A stretch of 64,000 bases of DNA from Phocoena phocoena (GCF_963924675.1 NC_089239.1:7181001-7245000), one strand, 5' to 3'. Positions 1 through 10,254 are shown, counted from the first letter of the stretch. Notes: a model not told the origin generated them from the letters alone. Made by a program: numbers and translations.

Positions 1-403
1 GAGGAGGTCCACATTACATCTCCTCAGGTTGCCATCAAGAACCGGTACACGTCAGAGGTAAGATTGTGGCACCAAGACGCCCAGAGGCAAGTAGGAGAAA
101 ACAATGTTTCAGAGATGATCTTCAAGGAGCATGATTGCCTTTAGGTTTTCTCTCTAAATCTCTCTACACGTTTATCGATTATCATCCATGGCATCAGACT
201 ACTAGGTTTTATATTTACATTTATATATGTATTTACGTGTGTGTGTATTCCCCTCCCCACGGTCACTGACACAAAAGCTCAATCTAAAAGACTCCTATTC
301 AACAAAATATAAACACAATTGGTCAGCAGAATCTGTTAAACATTGACTAGGAAAGCCAGTCATTGAACAGGAAGTTGCAAGCTACGCCGTGTCGCTGCCT
401 TAC
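1..403 (-). other. ERLIN2 intron following the first coding exon (partial)
   Basis: This lies downstream of the GTAAGG donor of the first coding exon. None of the three minus-strand frames of the first 60 bases stays open, and the next known erlin-2 segment (starting GGALL) is absent, so the following exon is off the window. An open plus-strand frame runs from 1 to 144, but no homology is recognised. Confidence 0.7.
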
Positions 404-525
404 CTGTAATACACCCCAATATGTCCCTCTTCTATCTTGTGCACAGCTGAGAAGAGAGATGCACACAAGAAACTGGCAGCCAGAGCCAAAACTGCTCCCA
501 ACTGAGCCATCAGTGAGCGTTCACC
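404..525 (-). CDS. ERLIN2: ERLIN2 first coding exon (partial gene)
   Basis: Reading the minus strand, the ATG is at 508-510 and the exon encodes 36 residues beginning MAQLGAVLAL and ending HIGVYYR. The last Arg codon is split as AG|G across a GTAAGG donor just below 404. A pyrimidine-rich acceptor ending CCCCCAG precedes position 525, so 511-525 is 5'UTR. I recognise the start of erlin-2, an ER-membrane SPFH/prohibitin-domain protein. With erlin-1 it forms ring-like assemblies that recruit ubiquitin ligase to activated IP3 receptors (ERAD) and bind cholesterol-rich domains. The hydrophobic stretch at residues 4-20 is the N-terminal signal anchor; residues after about 24 begin the SPFH domain. 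All later exons lie beyond the left edge, so the gene is truncated by the window, not broken. Identity is confident; the acceptor position is read by eye. Confidence 0.92.
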
Positions 526-1714
526 CTGGGGGAAAAGATACAGCAAGACGTGTGCGCTCTGACTTGCGGGACAAAAGCTCTGACAGCGAGAGCACCTCCC
601 CAAGCTGAGCTCCAGAAAGTGGCTCACGTCCAGCCTGTAGTAGTATGAACACAAGGCTAGATCTACAACTCTCTTCCTCCTTGCTCTCACTTGGCACCAC
701 CATTCCTTAACTGGCTCCAGATACAGCCGTGGCCCAAGGGAGAACCAGTGCCAATTGGGCAGCGTTCAGGACACAGCCTTCCCTTCCTGTGAACACGAAC
801 GGGCTGTCACCGGAGCCACTCATATTAGTAAAAGGGAAGCGAGGCAGCTGCAGTACGTTGGCCCAAATTACAGAGGATGTCAGATGACAGGCAGTTGTGG
901 CTGTGTAATTCTGGTCAGAGCCTCCCAGTCCTTAATTGCCTGCCACTTCAAAGGAAACCATTATTTACTCCTTTCAGAGGCTGGAGTGACACAGACAGCA
1001 TGCGAGCCGAGTTCCATGGCGGGATTCTCTGGCCTTTCATCCACCTTCCCCGTTAATCCTTTGGCCCTAAACAATATATGTATCTAAGCAGCACTGAAGC
1101 CACACTCCCTCCCATATGCTTGACTAGCACTTTGCAACTGACAGGTTCCCCAAGCCCATGGTTAGAGGGGAAAGGGGGTTCCCCAGGCTCGGTAGACTCT
1201 GGGGCTCCTGGGTTCAACTGTATTCAGGCACCAGGACGCGAAAGAGTTGGTATCCAGAGACTCATTTCCTGAACACTGAATGATCTGGAAAAACTACGGT
1301 AACTGTCAGCGAGGTTCCCAATCGGGCGCGCCTGGGCCCACGCGTCCAGCGCGTGGATTTCTGCCTCCCGGGTCTAACTTAACTCGGTCGCAGACGTCTG
1401 CGAGGCGCTTATTTCACCGTGCGGCCTCCAGCTACCGATCTGCAGCTGCGTCCTATGTGCAAAAATCCTCTCCTCCCCGAAGTCACCCCCGCCCCACCTC
1501 GCGCTCCTTCCCTGCCCTCTTCTGAGAGAGGGTCGCGAGTCCCAGGAGCCCTGGTTCGGGTCTGGAGGCTCCAAGAGCCTCCGCTCCGTCCCGCCTAGAG
1601 GCTCGCGGGGAAGGGACGGGACAGAAAGGGGTTGCTTTCCCGCTCCCGAGGGAGAAAGGATGCTGTGCTGGGGGCCGGGGGGAACCGTCGATCAGCTCCT
1701 GCCGGGAGCCTCAC
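526..1714 (-). other. ERLIN2 first intron (putative)
   Basis: Sequence between the putative noncoding first exon and the first coding exon. It holds no obvious young repeat. The part near 1300-1714 is CpG-rich and belongs to the promoter island. The intron boundary on the exon 1 side depends on a GTGAGG donor near 1709-1714 that is read by eye only. Confidence 0.45.
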
Positions 1715-2130
1715 CGAGGCCCAAGCGCGCACGCTAAGGGGCGGGGGCCGCGTACCAGGCTGTCCCTCCAGGCGCTCCGTACTCGTCCGAACCCCTGTGC
1801 AACCGCAGAAACCGCCACCCCTCTCCGCACGCTACTTCCTTCCGGGCCCGTCGCTTCGATGACGCCATTAGTTCACGCGAGAAGACCACGCCCCTTCTCT
1901 CCCTAGTTCGCCAGTGCCGCTCCCGCGCCCCGAGCGTGGTGTGGGGGGAGGGGGGTGTGGCCGCGGGTGGCCGCCAGGAGGCGCCCGCGACGCGGTCCGG
2001 GCGGTCAGGACCGCGGTCTGGGATTTCCGGGATGGGGGTGGTGCGGGCGCCTGGAGAGTGACCCCGGGGACGAGGCGAGTGGCGGCGGGTGCTCAGACCA
2101 ACGTGTCACTTTCCGAGGATTTAACTTTGG
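1320..2130. promoter_or_regulatory. CpG island, ERLIN2 promoter
   Basis: The stretch is dense in CpG and GC compared with flanks (for example GGGCGCGCC near 1324 and CGCCCGCGACGCGG near 1982). It sits about 0.8-1.6 kb upstream of the ERLIN2 coding start on the minus strand. An ETS-like motif and TGACG near 1836-1865 are likely core elements. Bidirectional activity is possible, but no plus-strand gene was recognised. Confidence 0.75.
1715..1860 (-). other. ERLIN2: Putative ERLIN2 noncoding exon 1 / 5'UTR
   Basis: The ERLIN2 ATG exon begins with only about 15 bases of 5'UTR after an acceptor, so an upstream noncoding exon is expected. Within the CpG island, the minus strand shows CCTCG|GTGAGG at 1715/1714, a plausible donor. 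Upstream of it (1830-1870) are an ETS-like ACTTCCTTCCGG and a TGACG half-CRE, typical of a TATA-less housekeeping promoter. The start site itself cannot be read from sequence. Confidence 0.35.
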
Positions 2131-2960
2131 AGTTTGCTCCGGATTCCCCTCCACGTTAGGTCAAGCCTGTTTTTTTGTTTGTTTTGTTTTGCTTTTTTTC
2201 GGAGCAGGTACCAGCGACTTGCAAGCCTTCTAGCCCTCTGTTCCGCTCTCCTGTAGCACCGCTGAATGAAACATCCTTTAAATGTGCAGATTAGCACCGT
2301 TACGTAACTAATCAACAGCCTCTACTTTGAATTGCCCTTTATGCTTTTCTACGAGCTTTGGCCTTTGAAGTCCCTACAGCACCGTAAAGTAGATTAAGAA
2401 GGAATTATCTCAATTTTAGTGAACAAAGTCTAGGTTCAGTGAGGTGCGAGGGTAGCAGTGGATGAAAGCCTGCTTTGCTCTTCCTTAACGTCGGGAGTTT
2501 AACTGCCTCGTAACTGATGCCGCTCCGCACAGGGGCTTGTGCTTGTCAGTGTCTCCCCGCTAGGCTGTAAGTTCCCTGAGGGTGGGGACTGCGTCTTCCT
2601 CAGCATCCCGGGCCCTTAGGTGCCCAGTAAAAACAGACCGCAGCACGGTGGCCGAAAACCAGCATCCAGACCTCGTGTCTCCCAGTCCGCAGCCTTCACT
2701 GGTCTGCAGCATCACACTAGGGCATTTCTAATTCAGCCACTGAAGTTACTGTGTTCGCAGAAGAGAGTCCACTTAATTACAGCCTTCGGTACTTGGAAAG
2801 CGTTTACACAGGGAAGATGGCAAGCTGGTGGTGCTGGACAGACTGAGGACACTGGAAAAGGAAAGTGTAGGTTTTCCAGGCATGGAACTGGCCCATTTCC
2901 AACCCCCTCCCCATCTCCTGGGGGTTTGCTCTGGGTGAGTTTGTGTTGAGATAGTTCATT
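2131..2960. other. Intergenic, mostly unique; small L2 fragment
   Basis: No gene seen. A T/G-rich run is at 2169-2200. About 2550-2632 reads like the 3' end of an L2 LINE (GTAAGTTCCCTGAGGGTGGGGACTG-type text split over mismatches). The rest shows no clear repeat or coding signal. Confidence 0.4.
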
Positions 2961-2971
2961 ATATGTTAAGC

Positions 2972-2987
2972 CCACAAGTGGGCGCTG
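2972..2987 (+). promoter_or_regulatory. CTCF-like site near ERLIN2 promoter
   Basis: CCACAAGTGGGCGCTG matches the CTCF core (CCACNAGGGGGCGCT) with one clear mismatch, in forward orientation on the plus strand. It lies about 0.9 kb beyond the ERLIN2 CpG island, a usual location for a boundary element. Occupancy is not shown. Confidence 0.5.
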
Positions 2988-3407
2988 CTGGGGAGCTCTG
3001 TGCCCACCTCCATAAAAGAGGGTTTCTCCTCTCCCCACCCTGTCACTGCAAATCTCCCCCTCTCCCAACACACGCATCGTGCACACAAACTTGACCAATT
3101 TCCTGATTGATCCTATCAGAACCTGAGAGCTTTTTCTCCACGTGTTCAGTGATAGAACTGGGCCCGACACACTTAATAAAGGTTTAATAGTTCACACTTA
3201 GTAAATGTTTACTCAACAGTTGAGTGAATGAATAAGAGAAATGGAAATATTGGGGTTTATCAGCCCAAGGAATGGGGCTTAGCGTGCAGATAAAGGAATT
3301 AAATTAGCTGTCATTTAAGAATTTCCTGACTATTAAACTTTGAAATGAACTATGAATGGAAGTGGTGGGATTTCGTTCTCAGGAGGCTTTTTACCAGGTG
3401 TCTGTTG

Positions 3408-3441
3408 TTTAGTTATGGCTCTACCTACGGCCATAACTAAA
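3408..3441. repeat. Perfect 12-bp inverted repeat (hairpin)
   Basis: Left arm TTTAGTTATGGC at 3408-3419 and right arm GCCATAACTAAA at 3430-3441 are exact reverse complements with a 10-base loop. The stem does not extend convincingly, so it is too short for a typical pre-miRNA. Function unknown. Confidence 0.8.
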
Positions 3442-3595
3442 TGATAATCTAACATTTCTGAAAACTCTTTCCTTAAGAGACCCGTGATTGTCATGACTCA
3501 ATATCCAAAATTACCCCGGAGGTAAGTCTGTGATGATTTGTTTAACCAAAGTCAAACAAATGTGTTTAAAAATCCATTAAAAAAAAAAACTTGCA

Positions 3596-3890
3596 GGACT
3601 TCCCTGGTGGTGCAGTGGTTAGGAATCCACCTGCCAATTCAGGGGACACGGGTTCGAGCCCTGGTCTGGGAAGATCCCACATGCCGCGGAGCAGCTAAGC
3701 CCGTGCGCCACAACTACTGAAGCCTGTGCACATAGAGCCCGTGCTCTGCAGCAAGAGAAGCCACGGCAATGAGAAGCCCGTGCACCGCAACGAAGAGTAG
3801 CCCTCGCTCACCGTAACTAGAGAAAGCCAGCGCGCAGCAACGAAGACCCAACACAGCCAAAAATAAAACAAATAAAATAAATAAATTTAT
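3596..3890 (+). mobile_element. CHR-1 type tRNA-Glu SINE
   Basis: It begins GGACTTCCCTGGTGGTGCAG, contains the B-box-like GGTTCGAGCCC and ends in an AAATAAA-rich tail. CTTGCAG flanks both ends as a target-site duplication. It belongs to the long CHR form of cetaceans and relatives. Confidence 0.9.
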
Positions 3891-3902
3891 AAAAAGCTTG
3901 CA

Positions 3903-4390
3903 GTAGAGAGTAGTGGTTAAGTGCAGATACCCCATGGTCAGATTGCATGGATTTAAATCCTGGGCCACCACCGGGGCCACCCAGCCTCTTATTAGCTGTG
4001 TGACCTTGGGAAAAAGACTTTATCTGTGCCTCAGTTTCTTCATCTGTAAAATGGGGATCATGGTATGAACTTTATAGGACTGTTGCGAGGATTAAATGAC
4101 AAACCAAGAAAATGATGTACAACGTTTGGCACATTTTTTTTTTTTTTGCGGTACGCAGGCCTCTCACTGTTGTGGCCTCTTCCGTTGCGGAGCACAGGCT
4201 CCAGACGCGCAGGCTCAGCGGCCATGGCCCACGGGCCCAGCCGCTCCGCGGCATGTGGGATCCTCCCAGACCAGGGCACGAACCCGCATCCCCTGCATCG
4301 GCAGGTGGACTCTCAACCACTGCGCCACCAGGGAAGCCCAATCTTTGGCACATTTTAAGTGTTCAATAAGCTTTAGCTGTTGCTGTTTTA
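3903..4390 (+). repeat. MIR SINE split by a CHR-2 insertion
   Basis: 3903-4134 carries the MIR text (AGTAGTGGTTAAG, GCTGTGTGACCTTGGG, TCATCTGTAAAATGGGG, GAGGATTAAATGA). It resumes after 4340 with AAGTGTTCAATAAGC, the MIR 3' end. The CHR-2 element at 4135-4339 interrupts it. Confidence 0.85.
4135..4339 (-). mobile_element. CHR-2 type SINE inserted in MIR
   Basis: A poly-T head is followed by GCGGTACGCAGGCCTCTCAC and the element ends CCACCAGGGAAGCCC. TTTGGCACATTTT flanks both sides as target-site duplication. Confidence 0.93.
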
Positions 4391-4639
4391 AATAGGGAAT
4401 TCCATTAATGTGTTCTTGCCATTTTGTGGATTCCAGTTATTAATGTGACAGGAGGTGAGAGAACGATGAGCTGTAAGTTGCGTGGTTTTGAGTCGTAACC
4501 AGATGAAGGCTTATCAGAGGAAGAGATGTGAGACTCCAAAACGACACCCCCATAGATATTTACAATACAGATTTCATAAAGCGTTACTGAATGTTTTCCA
4601 TGTACCAGGCCCTGTGCCTTTCTCATTTTGTAGAATTTT

Positions 4640-4765
4640 CAGCTCAGCTCTTTGAGTTCAGCTCCATTTTAGGGAGGAAGTTGAAGCTTACAGAAGTTAA
4701 GGGATTGTCCAAGATCACAAAGCTTGTAAGTTGCTAAGGCAGAATTCAAATGACCCCAAGTCTCT
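4640..4765 (-). repeat. MIR fragment
   Basis: Antisense MIR text: CCATTTTAGGGAGGAAG, then CAGAAGTTAAGGGATTGTCC and AGATCACAAAGCTTGTAAG. Diverged. Confidence 0.6.
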
Positions 4766-5490
4766 TTCTTCATTATAGTAAATGAATTAGAGAATGATGA
4801 TGCAACTTAAAACACATACACACACACACTTACCACATTTATTTCATATGTAACCTTTCAGGAATGTAGATCAGTGGTCAGAAGTTGCGAAACTTTAAAT
4901 TGGGCTGGTTCATTTTGCAGTTGGAAGTTGAAACAGGATTTAAAAAAAATATTCCCGCCACAGCCATCCGCATCTCCCAATCTCTGGATGGCTGTTTAGT
5001 CCTCCAACAAACTAATTGTTGGTGAGGGTGTCACTCCAAGGCTGGAAGGGACCCCTTCTTTCACATTTAGAGCCCTTTTCATCAACAACCATGTTAGCCC
5101 CAAAGGAGTCAGGCGACTCTTAAAATCTCTGGCTTCAGTTCATTTGTATCACAAGAGTGGAAGATGGTGGAAAAAGTTTTTGTTTGATTTTGATTTTTCT
5201 TCTTTACTTAATGCCCTACACAGAGAATAGAGGTCATCTTTTAGGACGTTTGATCCCAGTAAGATTTTGGTGAGCTTGGGGGGGAAGAGAAGTGACGAAC
5301 TGCATCCTTAATCATTGAGGGTTACTCAGAATTTTTCCAGCTGGCAAACCTAGGACTGGTGCCTTGTAACAGCACAAGCATATTTACTTGGGGCTAATGA
5401 TGTTTCTTGAAGAGAGTTCTGTAAAGGGATCAAAGAGGGATCATGAAAACAAAATTGAGTTGGAAATCAGTTGGAAGTCCCCTAGAGATC
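4766..5490. other. Intergenic unique sequence
   Basis: No gene or recognised young repeat. A short CA run is near 4816-4828. Nothing else stands out. Confidence 0.4.
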
Positions 5491-5494
5491 ATTT

Positions 5495-5960
5495 TGTGAT
5501 TATATGTTTGTACAGCTTTGTTGAGGAATAATTGACATACAATAAAAAGCACATAAAGTGCACAAGTTGATAAGTTTTGCCATCCATATATATCTGTGAC
5601 ACCATGACCACAGTCGAGATAACGAACACATGCATCGTGCCCCCAAACTTCCTCATGCCCCTGTGTAATCTTTCCCTCCAAGTCCTCTCTGTGACCCCCA
5701 CTCCCTAATTCCCAAGCAACAACTTGTCATTCTAGCTTACTTTGCATTTGTAGAATTTTATATAAATGGAATCATGCAGTATTTACTCTTTTGGGGGGAG
5801 GGGGTTGTCTGGCTTTTATTTTTTTACCCAGAATGATTATTTGGCGAGTCATCTATGTTGTTGAATAGAGTTCATTCCTTTTCATTGCTGTGTAATATTC
5901 CATTGTACAGCTGTACAACAATTTGTTTCACCTACTCAGCTGTTGATGGACATGTACACC
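5495..5960 (-). mobile_element. Old L1 (L1M) 3'UTR fragment
   Basis: Text such as TTGAGGAATAATTGACATAC near 5519 and CATTGCTGTGTAATATTCC near 5884 is characteristic of antisense old L1 3' sequence. No coding capacity. Confidence 0.75.
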
Positions 5961-6430
5961 GTTGGCTGTGATCTTAATCCAACCCTTTTATTTCACTCAT
6001 GGGAAAACAGAGGGCAAAGGGGAGGAAGTCTTCAGAGAGGGGGCTTGGTCAAGGTCCACACTGCCTTCGGGGAGTGATGAGGAAGCAGCCAGCTACCCTG
6101 GGAAGCTATGCCAGGGGGCCTGGTGGTGTGAGGTGTGGCTTGGTTTGGTTTGCCTGGGATGCCCCTTCACTTGAATCCATAACAATATTAGGAATTATAA
6201 AAAAGGTTGTATGGCATTTTGTCTGTGTGTATTTATCCACACATCTCTCTATATCATTGATAGACTCCTTTCTTCCATACCCGCCTGGTTTTCCTCCTCC
6301 ATGTCAGAATGTTCCTTCTGTAGTCTCCATCATGAGTGCATCCTCACTGATTCCCCAGAACTCTCTCCTTGAACCCCTGCTCTTCCCTTCTCCTTCTGGA
6401 AGGTCTCTTGTGTTCTCAGTCTTCTAATTA
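5961..6430. other. Intergenic, no gene seen
   Basis: Mixed-composition sequence with no confident repeat or coding assignment. Confidence 0.35.
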
Positions 6431-6800
6431 TGGGGTTGTTGATGACTCCCCCAAATGCATATTGATAGCCGTGAGTTACAGACTAGCACGCCATCTCATT
6501 AGATGTCGGATGGAGGGAAACCAATTGTATCTCAGCCTGAACTCGAGGTTTTCCTCCAACATGCTCCTTCATTAAAGGTATCACCATGCACTCAACCAAC
6601 AAAGCCAGACGTGCTGCCTCTATCTTAATCTGCCCCATCCATTTAGCTATGAAGTTCTGGTTACTCCTTGACCCCGTACCCTCTTCTCTGTGCATTGCCC
6701 TCGTTCCGGCTTCATCACTTCTCACTTGGATTGTTGTAAGAATCTAATGTTTGTGACCTTCTTAGTCCACCTTGTAGCTTAAATCAGTGCCCCATGTGTT
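6431..6800 (+). repeat. Probable L2 LINE fragment
   Basis: The text around 6700-6740 (CTCACTTGGATTGTTGTAAG) resembles the internal 3' part of L2 elements; a clearer L2 3' end follows after the SINE at 7063. Tentative. Confidence 0.4.
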
Positions 6801-6880
6801 CTTAAAAACCCAATCATAGGTTTCCTAGAGAAAAAATTTCAAATCTCTTAATTATGTGATCCCCTACCTACCCCTCCAGC

Positions 6881-7062
6881 TTTTTTTTTTTTTTTTTTGT
6901 TGCGATACGCGGGCCTCTCACTGTTGTGGCCTCTCCCGCTGCAGAGCGCAGGCTCGGGCCCAGTGACTCCGCGGCATGTAGGAACTTCCCGGACCGCGGC
7001 ACGAACCCGTATCCCCTGCATCGGGAGGCGGACTCCCAACCACTGTGCCACCAGGGAAGCCC
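6881..7062 (-). mobile_element. CHR-2 SINE with internal deletion
   Basis: Poly-T then GCGATACGCGGGCCTCTCAC, ending CCACCAGGGAAGCCC, with ACCCCTCCAGCTTT duplicated on both sides. Compared with the other copies, about 30 bp around the GGACGCGCAGGCTCAGCGGC segment are missing, so this is a short variant. Confidence 0.92.
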
Positions 7063-7360
7063 ACCCCTCCAGCTTTCATTCTGCTTTTTGGGTTTTAATA
7101 GACCAACTCTTACTCATCCTTCAAGACCCTTCTAAGTGCTTCTCCTCTCTGTTTCCATAGTATCCTGAGCCTTCTTCCTGTGTGGCAGTCACTCTAGCAT
7201 ACTGAAATAGGCTGGTTATATGTCAGTACTTCTCCTAAGAATGTATGCTTCTGGAGGGCAGGGGTTTCATTTTATATACCTTTGTGTCGCCCACCCCAGG
7301 GGTGCTAAATTATTCCTAGCACATAATCAGCACTCTATAAGTGTTTGTTGAATAACATAA
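7063..7360 (+). repeat. L2 LINE 3' end
   Basis: Contains CATCCTTCAAGACCCTTC, GCTTCTGGAGGGCAGGGGTT and AGTGTTTGTTGAATAA, the usual L2 3' signatures. Confidence 0.75.
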
Positions 7361-7369
7361 TAAATTACA

Positions 7370-7490
7370 TTAGCTCATTTGATCCTCATAGTAATCCATG
7401 AGGATAGTTTCACTATCACCCCATTTTACAGATGAATGCATGCAGGTTAGAGGGTTAAGTCACTTCCTCAAGGTCGTGGGCAGATCCCTC
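7370..7490 (-). repeat. MIR fragment
   Basis: CATTTGATCCTCATAGTAA followed by CCCCATTTTACAGATGAATG and a GGTTAAGTCACTTCC-like segment indicate antisense MIR. Confidence 0.75.
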
Positions 7491-7677
7491 TGATGGTCAA
7501 TGCAACATACTTCCTCCCTCTATTTGTGAATTTGGAAAATGTCAGTGTATCAGGAGAGAAAGTTAGTTCAATTCAACAAACATTTTATTGACCATCTACT
7601 AGCTGTACGTCAAAATCCTAAGTGATGAAAGCACAGAAGAAGGGGGAGACCACTTACACCTGTTAAGGTTCCACAGC

Positions 7678-7891
7678 TGGGTTTCTTAACCTTTCCACTA
7701 TGACATTTTAGGCTGGATAATTCTTTGTTTTTGTTTGTTTGTTGCTCTGCTGTTGCGGGCTGTCCTGTGCATTTTGTTGGATGTTTAGCAGCATCTCTGG
7801 CCTTTATCCCTTGATGCCAGCGGCAATCCTTTCCCCTCCCCTGCCAGTTGTCAGAACTAAATATATCTCCAGACGTTGCCAAATGTCCCCT

Positions 7892-7926
<35 letters not shown>

Positions 7927-7958
7927 TGACAAAGTTGTCCCCAGCTGAGAACCACTGT
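7678..7958 (-). mobile_element. MER20 (hAT-Charlie) DNA transposon fossil
   Basis: Antisense MER20 text: TGGGTTTCTTAACCTTTCC at one end, GTTGGATGTTTAGCAGCATC inside, and CCAGCTGAGAACCACTG at the other. A (TG)n tract at about 7894-7925 has grown inside it. Confidence 0.8.
7894..7925. repeat. (TG)n microsatellite
   Basis: About 16 uninterrupted TG units within MER20. Confidence 0.95.
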
Positions 7959-7959
7959 T

Positions 7960-8394
7960 GTATAGAAAGACTTAAAAAAGGTGGGGGGGATTGAGAACGA
8001 GACAGCAAGCTTTCCAGGCATCCCAAAGTGTGATGGATGTTGTATCCAGGACGTGCTGTTCGGGCTGAGAGAACCAGGGGAGTAGAGAATGGGGTAGATG
8101 CTGTGAGTGTGGATGAATGAAAGCAGAGCCCAGAAGGGGTTCTGGAGGAAGATGGAAGATGGGGGGGAGGTTATTGCTGGTGGGTCCTGGAGAAGGTTTG
8201 TGGGTAAAAACCCCTGGCTGTGGAACAGGAGAGGCAGAAACATTTGTGTATATGTTTGGAATGTAGATCTCAGCTCATCCTCCTGAAATGACCTCCAATG
8301 ACTTGTTCTTGAGAAGATCAGACATGGGGAGAGGCCGGGCTGTAAATCCTGGAGGGGAGAACTTTAACGCCACTTAGAAATCAGGCCTGAAACA
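7960..8394. other. Intergenic, no gene seen
   Basis: Purine-rich unique-looking sequence (for example GGGGGGGAGG near 8161). No coding or repeat call possible. Confidence 0.35.
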
Positions 8395-8960
8395 CCCATA
8401 ATGTTTGTCAGTTCACATTTTAGTGTTCTTGAGTAAGTGTGTAGGGTGTGGGGGATGAAATACGGCAGGTATTTGATTTAAAAAGCCTGCCCAGATTTAA
8501 TGTCCTGATAAAATGTATTAAATCTTTTAAGGTTTTAATGAATCTAGTATGCGTTTCATAAATCAAGGACTCTGCTAAGCCATCTCCTTGTTTAATAAGA
8601 GTAAACTGGAAAATTGCTCTGAGCAGAAGCAAAATACATTTATATCACATCGAAAAATAATAGATTTTTAAGCTGAGGGGGGTCTTTCTGGGCCTTTTAA
8701 GCTGTTTGCTTATTACATTGGTCCGACTCCTTCAAATATTAAACCTCAGGCAAACACGTGCTAAACCGTATCAAGATACGAACCCGCACGAAGGTAAAGA
8801 TTATTTGGAAGAGAGCAGAAAACAAAGCCGGTATTTCCTGACCCAGAGACCTTGGACCAAGTTGGGTTTTGCACTGAAACCTGGCTTTGTGTAACTAGGC
8901 TTAAGGTGGTTGGTTAAAAATCATTAGTGACTGTTATTAAACCTCCCTTCTTAAATTCCC
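8395..8960. promoter_or_regulatory. Candidate conserved noncoding element
   Basis: An AT-rich, non-repetitive block with many homeodomain-like cores (TTTAATGAATC near 8534, TTTAATAAGAG near 8591, AATATTAAACC near 8736) and a CACGTG-like ACACGTGC near 8755. It resembles vertebrate developmental CNEs in texture. This is inference; no alignment was done. Confidence 0.3.
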
Positions 8961-9483
8961 TCACTCCTCCACCCTCACCCCCTCAACATATTTGCTGGAC
9001 TCAAGTGGTAAGTGTGGAACAAACACACTTCTTGGGTTTTACAGCTGTTGGGGGAATGGCTTGTGAAGGTCGCTGTTCAGATTATCTAGAGCAGGCATCA
9101 GAAGCCTCTTCCCCTTGTCTTCAGCCTAAACTCCCTAAGGTTTGCTTTTGTTCCTTTCCCTTCCTTTTTTTCCACCAGTGCCCCCAATGCCAGGGCTCCA
9201 GCTCCTGCAGGGGTGGGGAGAGGGCTCTTAGGGGAGTGGGTGTAACAGATGGGTCTCTCTGAGCTGGCTGGGGATGGGAAACCCCTGGTACCAGCTTCCT
9301 TTGTGGATGGGGCAGGTCTGGGTGAGATGGTGCTTCAGGGCCTTGGGGGGAGGTGGTATTGGAAGAATGAAGTGGGGCTGGTGGGGCTGGAACATTCCAG
9401 CGCACAAAAGCTGGCAGGGCTTGTGAGCTCTGCAGGGGAGGGAGCCGGCCCCATAAGGCTCAGCGAGGAGAAGCCTGTCCAAC
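8961..9483. other. Intergenic unique sequence before element A
   Basis: GC-richer unique sequence, no gene. The part after about 9390 (CATTCCAGCGCACAAAAGC) may be the left shoulder of CNE A. Confidence 0.35.
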
Positions 9484-9660
9484 CTCATTAGCTGTCGCGG
9501 GCAACAATACTGATCTGGCAATAAAGGCGATTCCAAACCTGTTGGTCATTAATCACCCGCCTGACAGTTGCGAATGGAAGTGGAAAAACCTCTCCCCCCC
9601 TCTCCCCTCCCCCTCCTCCCCTGGCCCAGCTCTGGGGTTTCAAGTTACCTCTCGGTATAT
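9484..9660. promoter_or_regulatory. CNE A: PBX-HOX + MEIS composite, paralogue of B
   Basis: ATTAATCA (9548-9555; reverse TGATTAAT) is followed after 6 bp by TGACAG (9562-9567; reverse CTGTCA). SOX-like AACAAT begins at 9503 and GGCAATAAAGG lies at about 9517-9527. A separate block GTTACCTCTCGGTA is at about 9644-9657. The same blocks occur in the same order and orientation at 16.65-16.80 kb. TGATTAAT next to CTGTCA is the known arrangement of HOX/PBX sites with MEIS/PREP sites. ZNF703 is the closest developmental gene and the likely target, though this is inferred. Confidence 0.6.
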
Positions 9661-10230
9661 ATGGGGTTCGCTGCTGGGGGCTAGTCTCTTCCCCCTTCAC
9701 TTTTCAAGAGGCCGCGTTCAGCGTGGACAGGCCGCAGGTTGGCCAGAGCAGATTCCAGCACAGGGACCAGGGGGCGAGAAGGTGCCGGGAGGCGCCCCCG
9801 AGGTCGGCCCCCTGGGATCCAGGCTGGGACTTGGCCAGCGCGAGCGTGGGGTTGGGGAGACTTGTCAGCGCCCCAGCCTCGTCTTTATACACCCTCCCCC
9901 CTCACTCTCTGCATCCCATCTCTCCCTCCTTCAGCTACCAAGTGCCAACATATTTCCCTTTCTGTTCCTCTCCTACTCTTCCCATCCCCTACCGGACCAC
10001 CCCTCCCGCCCCCCCCATCTCTCCTGAGCAGATCTCAGCTCGGGAAAAGCTTTCATCTCAATCCTTTACTCCCTGCTCTGAATGTAAGCCCCGTATCCTT
10101 TCCCACAGGCACATGTATTGTCAGCCTCATCCCTAACCGTAGCATTTGGCGACAGGCGACTTTGGGTGACAGCGGTAGTTTGCGTGTGGGAGGTGCAGGC
10201 AGTGGGTAGAGTGGGAGGGCGGGCCGGTCT
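9661..10230. other. Intergenic, pyrimidine-rich
   Basis: Long C/T-rich stretch (about 9880-10030). A TATATATGGGG sequence near 9656 is TATA-like but has no supported transcript. No gene. Confidence 0.35.
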
Positions 10231-10234
10231 GCAC

Positions 10235-10254
10235 TGGCGCCCCCTGAAGGCAGC
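10235..10254 (-). promoter_or_regulatory. CTCF-like site
   Basis: TGGCGCCCCCTGAAGGCAGC matches the reverse form of the CTCF motif (GCGCCCCCTGGTGGC) with mismatches only in the GGT part. Its orientation is opposite to the sites at 2.97 and 31.51 kb. Confidence 0.5.

Noticed and set aside
3596..3720. tRNA-like A and B boxes in the SINE heads
   Set aside because: They are SINE promoters derived from tRNA-Glu, not functional tRNA genes.
4072..4395. Recurrent SINE-derived frames (for example residues GLSLLWPLPL), also at 13.6, 25.5, 43.8, 44.9, 46.0, 53.7 and 59.2 kb
   Set aside because: All are translations of CHR-2 copies.
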